Shown: positions 6,947 through 14,200 of the stretch, in pieces
Position numbering within the stretch: position 1 is the stretch's first letter
How the letters are laid out: each line of letters starts with the position of its first letter
Source: a virus
IMG/VR virus record: IMGVR_UViG_3300044858_001210
Span: 1 to 22,972 of that record
Strand: one strand, 5' to 3'
Length of the DNA: 22,972 nt
Notes under the pieces: model-generated
Seen by the model: only the letters and a program-made list of their open reading frames with translations
The model's database searches: none
Told to the model about the DNA's origin: nothing
Made by a program: the position numbers and the translations under genes

Positions 6947-7936
6947 ATGGCAGAGATATACGTAAATAGCAATACCCCAATTAAGACAAAAATCTATTGG
7001 GAAGGTGAGTTAGTAATTCCAGACGGAAATGTAACCGCTGCTGTTTACGATATAACAGAAGATCCAGCCATCACACCAGCAATTCTTCCAACAACTGTTC
7101 TTACTACATTAACGGCTACAGCCGTAGAAACAGATACAGGAACTTACCAAGTTGTTTTGCCATTTTCATACTCAGTTAGAAATAGAAAATTTAAACTAGT
7201 ATGGTCATACGTAGTATCTTCCGTAAGCGGAACACACATTACATATGTAGATGTTGCAACACCATATATTAATTTAAATGAGCATATCGATAGTCTTAAT
7301 TTAGGATCAGATCCTAGCGATCCAAATTATAAAACCTATAATGATATCAGGGTGGCGGAAAGATATGCTAGAAAAATTATTGAAGATTACACAGGTCAAG
7401 AATTTTACCTATATGATGATACAGAGGTAGTATATGGAAATAACTCTGACATTCTGCCTTTGCCTTATAAAATAAATTCAATTTATCAACTTTATTCAAA
7501 TGACATTTTATTTATAGATAATACAACTAGCCCACTAACAAACAACTGGACATATACCCCAATTATTTCAGAGACAGGTTTTGGAATAAGGGTAGACAGA
7601 ACTGGATTAATAGATAATACAGTATACGTTGCTAATGGAATGGTGCCTCCAACAATTAATGACAATATTAACGGGGCATTTGCCAAGAATGTTAGATATA
7701 AAGTTATAGGAAAATATGGATGGGATCTAGTTCCAAGTAACGTACAACAGGCTTGCGTAGAGTTAATGAAAGACTATTTTTCAAAAGACAATATTTGGAA
7801 AAATAAGTATGTAAAGAATATTCAAACATTTGACTGGCAATTTGAGTATAGCGGAGATGCTTATCGTGGCACAGGAAATGCATATGTAGACCAACTACTA
7901 AACCCATATGTCATAAATGGAATGGTTGTTATTTAA
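6947..7936 (+). CDS. Head-tail connector/adaptor with N-terminal beta-domain
   Basis: At 329 residues this is longer than typical gp6-like adaptors (roughly 100-200). Residues 1 to about 112 are strand-rich and Ig-like (IKTKIYWEGELVIPDGNVTAAVYD, TGTYQVVLPFSY, KFKLVWSYVV). Residues about 113-329 resemble phage head-tail connector proteins: VAERYARKIIEDYTGQEFY is the usual first helix after which a strand-rich middle follows, then VRYKVIGKYGWDLVPSNVQQACVELMKDYF, the characteristic alpha-helical C-terminal pattern. It would sit under the portal ring. Its TAA overlaps the next ATG by one base. Confidence 0.78.
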   Translation: MAEIYVNSNTPIKTKIYWEGELVIPDGNVTAAVYDITEDPAITPAILPTTVLTTLTATAVETDTGTYQVVLPFSYSVRNRKFKLVWSYVVSSVSGTHITYVDVATPYINLNEHIDSLNLGSDPSDPNYKTYNDIRVAERYARKIIEDYTGQEFYLYDDTEVVYGNNSDILPLPYKINSIYQLYSNDILFIDNTTSPLTNNWTYTPIISETGFGIRVDRTGLIDNTVYVANGMVPPTINDNINGAFAKNVRYKVIGKYGWDLVPSNVQQACVELMKDYFSKDNIWKNKYVKNIQTFDWQFEYSGDAYRGTGNAYVDQLLNPYVINGMVVI

Positions 7937-8364
7937 TGCAAGATCTTATCCAGTCAGTTTTGCCAATGAAACTGGATATCTATAAACAGATAGATTCTCA
8001 GAACCCAGACACTGGCGCAATTGTAAAAGAATGGCAATATTATAAAACCCTAGACTGTCACGCCAAGGGAGTTATCAGTAACTCTGCTACTACTAGAAGC
8101 AGCGATAAACAAATATTTAATAACAAATATGTTAATGACCAAATTATTCAAGTTAGAACTGAACAAAGAATTACTACTAGAGAAAAAGTAACCAATATTA
8201 GAGATATGCAAAACAACTATATCTGGGTAGAACTAGACTTTCCAACCGAGACTCCCACAGTATTTGAGGTTATGGGAACAACCCCAATTACAGACCCATT
8301 TGGCAGAGTATTAGGATATAACTCTTCAATGAAGAGATCGGAGAATCAACAAATTGGACTCTAG
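7936..8364 (+). CDS. Head closure/stopper candidate
   Basis: This protein has 142 residues, a common length for head-closure proteins. It is strand-rich with a start like MKLDIYKQID, a middle CHAKGVISNSATT and a C-terminal part VFEVMGTTPITDPFGRVLGYNSSMKRSEN. The position right after the adaptor and before the gp10-like protein matches the stopper position in SPP1- and HK97-like phages. The specific function rests mostly on position. Start and stop overlap both neighbours (TAATG upstream). Confidence 0.65.
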   Translation: MQDLIQSVLPMKLDIYKQIDSQNPDTGAIVKEWQYYKTLDCHAKGVISNSATTRSSDKQIFNNKYVNDQIIQVRTEQRITTREKVTNIRDMQNNYIWVELDFPTETPTVFEVMGTTPITDPFGRVLGYNSSMKRSENQQIGL

Positions 8365-9142
8365 CGCTATGTTAGTTACAGCAGCTTCTGGCCTAGAAAG
8401 ATTAATGGTCGGTGGACCTAAAGACGCTATGATTAGAGATAGCAATGTGGCACAAATATCTGCCGCCTTATATTATCAGTCTAATGTTATAGCTAAATTA
8501 ACTACAAGCACAGCATTTAAGAATAAATTTAAGAAAACTCTTTATACTCAAATAAACAAAGACTTTGGAGAATATATTGATTCTCAAGCTAGGGTAAAGC
8601 CAAGATCCTTGCACCATGTCTATGAATGGAAAAGAGTGGGAAGTCCTGAATCTAGATTATTTAAATTAAAAATGATCGATACTCCTGGAATTTCATTTAA
8701 AATAGATTTTGATTACAAGCCTTCTAAAAGCACTGTCCCTGCCAAAAGAGGCAGGCGTAGACATGTATTTATAAATAAAGCTTCTGTGATGGAGGCTGGA
8801 ATGCCCCTAGTAATTGCTCCAAGGGCCGCAGAGCGCCTAGTATTCGAAACTGACACTGGGACAGTCTTTATGCCGAAAGGGGCCTCAGTGACCGTTAAAA
8901 GGCCAGGAGGAAGCGGAGTTAAAAATCAATTTAAATTATATTACAGTCGATGGTTTAGTGGAGATCTAGTAAATCAATCAATTAAGAGATCTGGCTTTCA
9001 ACAGATATTTAATTTAGCAATGACCAGGTCCCTAAGATTACCCTCAGTAATTAAAAGGGTACAATATTCATTTTCACCAAATTCAATTAAACAGATGGCT
9101 GATTCTTCCGTAGAGGCAGCATTCGGAGGATCAATGATATGA
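8354..9142 (+). CDS. HK97 gp10-like neck/tail completion protein
   Basis: This is a basic protein of 262 residues. The TTG at 8354 is preceded by GGAG (8340-8343, 10 nt away); an ATG at 8369, just after the preceding stop, would shorten it by 5 residues and has no ribosome site. The KPRSLHHVYEWKRVGSPESRLFKL segment (about 77-100) is typical of gp10-like proteins in actinobacterial phages. A Lys/Arg-rich stretch PAKRGRRRHVFINKA follows at about 130-144. It lies between head closure and tail terminator genes, the usual location. It is longer than the average gp10-like protein. It overlaps the next gene by ATGA. Confidence 0.65.
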   Translation: MDSSAMLVTAASGLERLMVGGPKDAMIRDSNVAQISAALYYQSNVIAKLTTSTAFKNKFKKTLYTQINKDFGEYIDSQARVKPRSLHHVYEWKRVGSPESRLFKLKMIDTPGISFKIDFDYKPSKSTVPAKRGRRRHVFINKASVMEAGMPLVIAPRAAERLVFETDTGTVFMPKGASVTVKRPGGSGVKNQFKLYYSRWFSGDLVNQSIKRSGFQQIFNLAMTRSLRLPSVIKRVQYSFSPNSIKQMADSSVEAAFGGSMI

Positions 9143-9651
9143 CAGTTAATTATAAATTAGACGCAATGCTAGAATTAAGAAAGTTTTTGTGGAGCAAATT
9201 GGTGGCGGCAAGCATATTTGATGATACCGAATATTACAGCGACAACCTAGCAGAGTCCCTAGTTCCCATTATTCCAGTTCAGCAATCAGCAGAGATGAAT
9301 CAATTCTTGAGCGGCAAGAAGCATATAGTTTACGATAAGATAGGTTTATCATATGAGGAAAATTGGCTTATATGCTGTGAGCAAATCCTATTTACCATAT
9401 ACTCAACAGATGTTTCCGAAATTAATGAGATCAGAAACTTTATGACAGATGAATTTAGACGTATGGATGATTCGGCTAAGGATGTAAATAAGTTTCCTAC
9501 TCTATCAAATAAATTTAAATTCCATAGTATATTTGTAGCAGATATCTCCCCAACGGCCCCATCAGAGGAACTACAGGGATTTCTATCAGCAGACGTAATA
9601 TTAGAGATCAAATATTCTAGAATAACAGACCTGGTAGGCCGCTTCTCATAA
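9139..9651 (+). CDS. Tail terminator candidate
   Basis: This 170-residue protein has an N-terminal helix (LDAMLELRKFLWSKLVAASIF), a strand-rich core (WLICCEQILFTIYSTDVSEINEIRNFMTDEFRRMDDSAKDVN) and a final strand-rich part (LSADVILEIKY). This alpha/beta order and the place directly before the major tail protein fit tail terminator proteins (gpU or HK97 gp11 class), which cap the tube and join it to the head. Similarity is of general pattern, so the assignment is moderate. A good ribosome site GGAGGA (9125-9130) precedes the ATG. Confidence 0.62.
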   Translation: MTVNYKLDAMLELRKFLWSKLVAASIFDDTEYYSDNLAESLVPIIPVQQSAEMNQFLSGKKHIVYDKIGLSYEENWLICCEQILFTIYSTDVSEINEIRNFMTDEFRRMDDSAKDVNKFPTLSNKFKFHSIFVADISPTAPSEELQGFLSADVILEIKYSRITDLVGRFS

Positions 9652-9660
9652 TTTGCCTTA

Positions 9661-9680
9661 TGGCTTAAAATGGCCTAAAA
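9661..9680 (+). repeat. Two tandem 10-bp repeats TGGCYTAAAA
   Basis: TGGCTTAAAA (9661-9670) is followed at once by TGGCCTAAAA (9671-9680), differing at one base, and a partial third copy TTGG follows. The repeat length equals about one helical turn, as in some operator arrays. It lies between the tail terminator and tail tube genes. No clear promoter hexamer pair was found in this 108-bp gap. Confidence 0.45.
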
Positions 9681-9720
9681 TTGGTCTTGAGGAAAGAAAA
9701 GCCTAGCCAGCTTAGATTTT

Positions 9721-9740
9721 TTAAATATATATATATTTAA
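9721..9740. repeat. Perfect 20-bp AT-only palindrome upstream of tail tube gene
   Basis: The 20 bases are identical to their own reverse complement (TTAAATATAT and its mirror). It is 19 bp before the ATG of the major tail protein and directly before its ribosome site. It may be a regulator site, an upstream part of a promoter, or a weak hairpin keeping the ribosome site open. Confidence 0.6.
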
Positions 9741-9759
9741 CACAGGAGGAAAATAAACT

Positions 9760-10467
9760 ATGGCACAATCCGTAGGTAATGCTAAAAACATTCTCGTTGG
9801 TGCATCTCCATTGTTTTTGTCAACTATTGACGTAAACGATTCAGATTATATTGCTAATGCCGAACCAGGCGTGGCAATTGCATCAGCCGCAGGAACAGTT
9901 GGCGTACCAGCATATTCAACAGGAGTATCATACACAACAACATTGAACACTGTTGATCAAGAAGCTGGAAAATTTGGATACCGCAACGTTGGTTTCACCA
10001 ACAACGGTCTTCAAATTACATACAACCCAACATACGACTCAGTAACTGTAGATCAGTTATTAGATACAGCTAAGCTGTTTAAGTCCGCAATGGAAGTTAT
10101 GATTGCAACAGAAATGTCAGAAGGTACTCTCGAGAATATCGTAACAGTATTTGGACAGAATGCATCATCTTTATCAACAACAGGAACTGGAACATCTAAA
10201 AGAGATACTCTAGGTCTTGAAGCAGGTTCTTTAGGTGCCGCTCCAACAGAGCGTCAGTTGATTGCAGTTGGACAAGCTCCAACAGCAAGCTCAACATCAT
10301 CTGAGCGTGTATATTATGCACGTCGAGTATTGTCTGTACAACAGTCACAATTCTCACTTGCCCGTACTACTCCAACCACATTCCCAGTAACCTTCCGTCT
10401 TCTACCAGATGCTAACTACTCTGGCTCAGAATACGGCAAGATTATTGACCGTGTACTAGTAGCATAA
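9760..10467 (+). CDS. Major tail (tube) protein
   Basis: This 235-residue protein forms the tail tube by stacking hexameric rings. The N-terminus (GNAKNILVGASPLFLS), a strand-rich middle (GKFGYRNVGFTNNGLQITYNPTYDSV) and the C-terminal VTFRLLPDANYSGSEYGKIIDR are typical of actinobacterial siphophage tube proteins, with the usual length and gene position. It has a near-perfect ribosome site (AGGAGG, 9744-9749), a tandem TAA TAA stop and mostly CGT arginine codons, in line with very high expression. It is its own unit: a non-coding gap before it and a terminator after it. Confidence 0.9.
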   Translation: MAQSVGNAKNILVGASPLFLSTIDVNDSDYIANAEPGVAIASAAGTVGVPAYSTGVSYTTTLNTVDQEAGKFGYRNVGFTNNGLQITYNPTYDSVTVDQLLDTAKLFKSAMEVMIATEMSEGTLENIVTVFGQNASSLSTTGTGTSKRDTLGLEAGSLGAAPTERQLIAVGQAPTASSTSSERVYYARRVLSVQQSQFSLARTTPTTFPVTFRLLPDANYSGSEYGKIIDRVLVA

Positions 10468-10489
10468 TAATTTAATTTATTAATAGATA

Positions 10490-10511
10490 CCCCCAAGAAA
10501 TTGGGGGTTTT
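10490..10511 (+). terminator. Intrinsic terminator after tail tube gene
   Basis: CCCCCAA (10490-10496) pairs with TTGGGGG (10501-10507) around a 4-nt loop GAAA, followed by TTTT. The GNRA-type loop and GC stem make it convincing. Partial read-through could set the ratio of tube protein to chaperones. Confidence 0.88.
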
Positions 10512-10515
10512 CTAT

Positions 10516-10544
10516 TTGTGTTAGTAATATCAATTTGTTATAAT
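10516..10544 (+). promoter_or_regulatory. Promoter TTGTGT-17 bp-TGT-TATAAT
   Basis: TATAAT (10539-10544) with the TG extension (10536-10537) has TTGTGT (10516-10521) at 17-bp spacing. This is the most complete promoter seen here. The predicted start near 10551 leaves about 22 nt to the TTG start of the chaperone, with AAGGAGG inside. It would drive the chaperone, tape measure and tail-tip genes. Confidence 0.7.
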
Positions 10545-10572
10545 AATTAAGACTATCCAAGGAGGATATAAA

Positions 10573-10911
10573 TTGGCTACAACCATATATAACGTAGAAG
10601 AGATCGAGCTTCAAAATGGAGCTAAGGTTAAATTAAAACCTTTAACAATCAAAGAGCTAAGAAAGTTCATGGAAGCTATCCAAAAAACTTCTGAGTCTAA
10701 AACAGAAAATGAAACACTAACCATATTAATCGATGCCTGTGCAGTGGCATTAGAAAAACAGTTACCAGATTTGGTAAAAGATCGAGATGCATTAGAAGAT
10801 GCGTTGGACGTACCCACAATCAATCGTATACTTGAAGTATGCGGTGGGATTAAGATGGACGACCCAAACCTTCTAGCGGCAGCGGTTCTGGCTGGTCAGA
10901 ACTCGATTTAG
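10573..10911 (+). CDS. Tail assembly chaperone, short form (lambda gpG-like)
   Basis: This 112-residue protein starts at TTG, supported by AAGGAGG (10559-10565) at 7-nt spacing; there is no upstream alternative. The beta start (TIYNVEEIELQNGAKVKLKPLTIKELRKF) and following helices are typical of tail assembly chaperones, which coat the tape measure during tail building. The stop TAG is read by most ribosomes; a fraction should shift at 10863-10869 into the -1 frame to make the longer form. Position between tube and tape measure genes agrees. Confidence 0.88.
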   Translation: MATTIYNVEEIELQNGAKVKLKPLTIKELRKFMEAIQKTSESKTENETLTILIDACAVALEKQLPDLVKDRDALEDALDVPTINRILEVCGGIKMDDPNLLAAAVLAGQNSI

Positions 10912-11228
10912 CCGCTTTGTTAGGAGAGGTTTTTCTTTTAGGTAATTGGAAAAATTACGAAGAGCTAGAAGATAGCCTTTCAATGCCAGAGTTAATACAA
11001 ACTTTTAAGTCGATGCAAAAAACTGAAGAAGAGAAAAGAAAATTCTTGGCTATGCTTCAGGGCGTTAACTTAGATGAAGAAAAAACAGAAGGTCCAACCT
11101 TCGAAGATATCAAAAGAAAGGCTCTAGGAATCAGTGCTAGTGGAGACGATGTATTATCTTTACAAGGACCGTTTGCCGCAGAGTCTGGATTTGGAATCAA
11201 CGCAGGGCTAGGATACTCTAAGGAGTAA
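10573..11228 (+). CDS. Tail assembly chaperone, frameshifted long form (gpGT-like)
   Basis: Joining 10573-10869 with 10869-11228 gives a 218-residue fusion. After the slip the sequence runs through a Ser/Gly linker (PSSGSGSG) into WSELDLAALLGEVFLLGNWKNYEELEDSLSMPELI, wording well known from the T part of actinobacterial phage chaperones, then a charged EEEKRKF helix and a C-terminal peptide rich in Gly. The T-like part binds tail tube subunits in lambda; the same is inferred here. The short:long ratio would be set by the slippery heptamer. Confidence 0.85.
10863..10869 (+). other. -1 programmed frameshift site CCCAAAC
   Basis: In the reading frame of the short chaperone the codons are CCA AAC preceded by C, which is the canonical X XXY YYZ heptamer. 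A slip of -1 leads into a frame that is open from 10854 to 11228, so the site lies inside the overlap. A possible stimulator downstream is weak (CAGC/GCTG or TTCT/AGAA pairs). The arrangement matches the lambda G/GT system and the conserved frameshift of siphophages. Confidence 0.82.
10869..11228 (+). CDS. T-like C-terminal part of the tail chaperone, made only by frameshift
   Basis: This frame contains no ATG with a ribosome site near its beginning. The only nearby initiation codon is a TTG at 10917, without a Shine-Dalgarno and beyond the conserved WSELDLAA part. It is therefore best read as the second segment of the fusion, not as an independent gene. Its end carries AAGGAG (11220-11225), the likely ribosome site of the tape measure gene. 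Confidence 0.75.
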   Translation, partial: PSSGSGSGWSELDLAALLGEVFLLGNWKNYEELEDSLSMPELIQTFKSMQKTEEEKRKFLAMLQGVNLDEEKTEGPTFEDIKRKALGISASGDDVLSLQGPFAAESGFGINAGLGYSKE

Positions 11229-11239
11229 TATAAATATAA

Positions 11240-14200
11240 ATGGCTGATGAAAATATAGTCACTAACATAGTCGCTAAATCCGACTTTTCAAACCTTATTT
11301 CTGACCTAAATAAGGTTTCTTTTTCATTAACCAAATTGCAGGACCAGTTAGTAGCAACTAATAAGACATTAGCTGCCCAGGTTGGAGTAATGAACCGCTC
11401 ATTTGCGGATACCTTACGAAGCACTGGGCAGTATTCAACACACTTTGTTAGCCTTACATCAGATGTAGATAAGTTTGGAATGCAGTTAGAAAGAGGTCAG
11501 CTAAAATTAGGTAAGTTTTTTCAAGTTTATAATCAACATGCTAAAACCAATGGCGGACTAATAAGAGATTTAGCAAAACAACAAGTACAGCTTCAAAGCG
11601 CAATTCTTCAGCCATTAGGTAAAAATGCTGAAGGGTTAATGCAGTATAACGTTCATATTCCAAAAGGCTTAGATTTAGTTAAAAATAAAGCAGCAATAGC
11701 AAAACAAGAATTAATGATTATGAACAAGGTTGTTCAAGAAGGAGCTAATCAATTAATCAATTGGGGTAAAAATACTCAATGGGCAGGACGTCAGTTAACA
11801 GTAGGATTAACAGTACCACTAGCAGCATTTGGAAAAGCATCTGCGGATGCGTTTAGGCAAGCAGATGAGCAGCTTGTTCGTTTAACAAAAGTTTATGGCG
11901 GAGTGGCTCAAGTAAGTTCTCAAGAATTAGGAAAAGTAAGAGAAGATGTTTCTAGAACAGCAGCAGATTTAGCAAAGTCTTATGGAGCATCATTTAAAGA
12001 CACACTAGCCCTGGCGGCGGATATTGCAGCGACTGGTAAAGAAGGAAATGATTTATTAGGGGCAATTAAAGAAACTACAAGATTATCTGTGCTTGGTGAA
12101 GTAGATAGGCAAGAGGCTATGAAAGCCACCCTAGCAATACAGACAGCTTTTAAACAAAATACAGATGAGTTATCTGAGTCGATTAACTTTTTAAACGCAG
12201 TTGAAAACCAAACATCTACAACTCTAAATGACTTAGTAGAAGCAATTCCAAAAGCTGGTCCAATTATTAGAGGTCTTGGTGGTAGCGTTCAAGACTTAGC
12301 TCTTTATTTAACAGCAATGCGTGAAGGTGGCATTAATGCTACCGAAGGAGCTAACGCTTTAAAGTCTGCATTAGCATCTTTAATTAATCCAACAAACGTT
12401 GCGGTTAAAAAGTTTCAAGGATTCGGAATAGACCTTCTTGGGATAGTTAGCACAAATGCTGGAAACGTAACGGCAACTTTATTAGAATTGCAAGCCGCAT
12501 TGGACAAACTTGATCCTTTACAAAAACAACAAGCAATTGAACAATTATTTGGCAAGTTTCAGTTTTCAAGATTAAATGCTTTATTTGAAAATTTAGGTAA
12601 ACAGGGTAGCCAAACATTACAAGTTTTAGATTTAATGAAGGCCAGTTCAGAAGATCTAGGTAATCTAGCTAGTCGAGAATTATCACAAGTAACAGAATCA
12701 GCTTCTGGTAAATACCGAAGAGCGGTAGAGGGATTAAAGGCAGACTTAGCTGGTATAGGAGAGCAATTTTTAACAATTAACACCAGCTTAATTAATTTTG
12801 TTGACGGAATAATTAAATTTGTTCAAAAGCTTCCAGAGCCTATTAAACAGGCATTAGGATTTATGGGAATGCTAACAGCAGCAGCTGGCCCATTAATTAT
12901 GTTAACTGGTGTACTTGGTAACTTCTTTGGATATATTATTAAGGGTGCATATCATTTTAAATCATTATTTAAAGGTGGAGAAGGTTGGAAACTTTTAACT
13001 CCAGAAATATTAGCTGCACAAAAAGCTGGAAATTTAGTAGAACAAACATTTTATAGCGATGCTAAAGCAGCAGCAGTATTAAAACAGGCTATTGCTGGAT
13101 TAACAGCGGAGTTTACTTTATTACAACAAAGGGCATCATCTGCTGCAATGGCAGTAAATCCTGGAATATCTACAGTCGCAGGATCAACTATTATTGCAGG
13201 AAGAGCTGTAAATCCTAACAGCCCTTACTTAGGACCAGAAGGAAGTAGATCTGCAGGGCATCACATTTCAAGATCAACAATGACTACAGCACAAAGAGAT
13301 GCACAAACAATTCATTCATTTACTCCAATACCACTTCCATTAAATAAAAAAGTTGGCACAGCGCCGATGGTTTTTGCAGAAGGAGATCTACCAAAGATTG
13401 AAGGTTTGACGGCATCCAGAGGAGTATCAACTGGCATTGTTGCTGGTGAAGCAGCAAAATGGCATACACTAATGGGTACATTGTCTATGATGACAAAACG
13501 AGAGGTAAGAGATTTAAAGAAAGAAATTGCTAGAACTGGAACATTTAGTACAGAAATAAATACTACATTTGGCCAATTGCTTCCAGCAATGACAAGTTTA
13601 ACAAGCAATGCTGCCGCAGAATCCGCATTAATTGTTCAACAATTGCAAGCTGGGAAACTTACCGTGGATGCTGCACGTGCAAAAATTATTGCAATAAATT
13701 CACAATTAGAAGCAATGATGGCTCAAACAACTACGCAGGTTGCAACAAGTTTAGGAAGAACTGCTAATTTAACACAGGTACCATTGCTTAATCAGCCTAT
13801 AGTTGGCCCTACTGGAAAAGCAAATACTAAAGAAATATTTAGAGCAAATAGGCCAGGTGCTCAAATTATTGATAAAATTGCAAGGGCATTAGGAGTAAGA
13901 ACTTGGGGCGGCGGATATTCTACCGAGACTACTATGCCTAAGAGAATGAATATGGGCGGATATGTTTATACAGCAAATGATGGAAGTATTGTTCCTGGCC
14001 CAAATATAAATGCAGATGTTGTTCCAGCAGTTCTAACTCCTGGAGAATTTGTGGTTAATAGAGAAGCAACTCAAGCAAATTTACCATTACTTACAGCATT
14101 AAATAATAATAGGGGTTCAGATGGACCTGGCTTCAATCTTGGAACTAGAAAAGCGGTACTTGCTACTACACAACAAATGTATTCTGGTAGACAAATTTCT

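Noticed and set aside
10917-11228. Independent gene starting at TTG 10917
   Set aside because: No ribosome site, and the conserved WSELDLAA part lies upstream of this TTG in the same frame; the -1 frameshift from the short chaperone explains it better.
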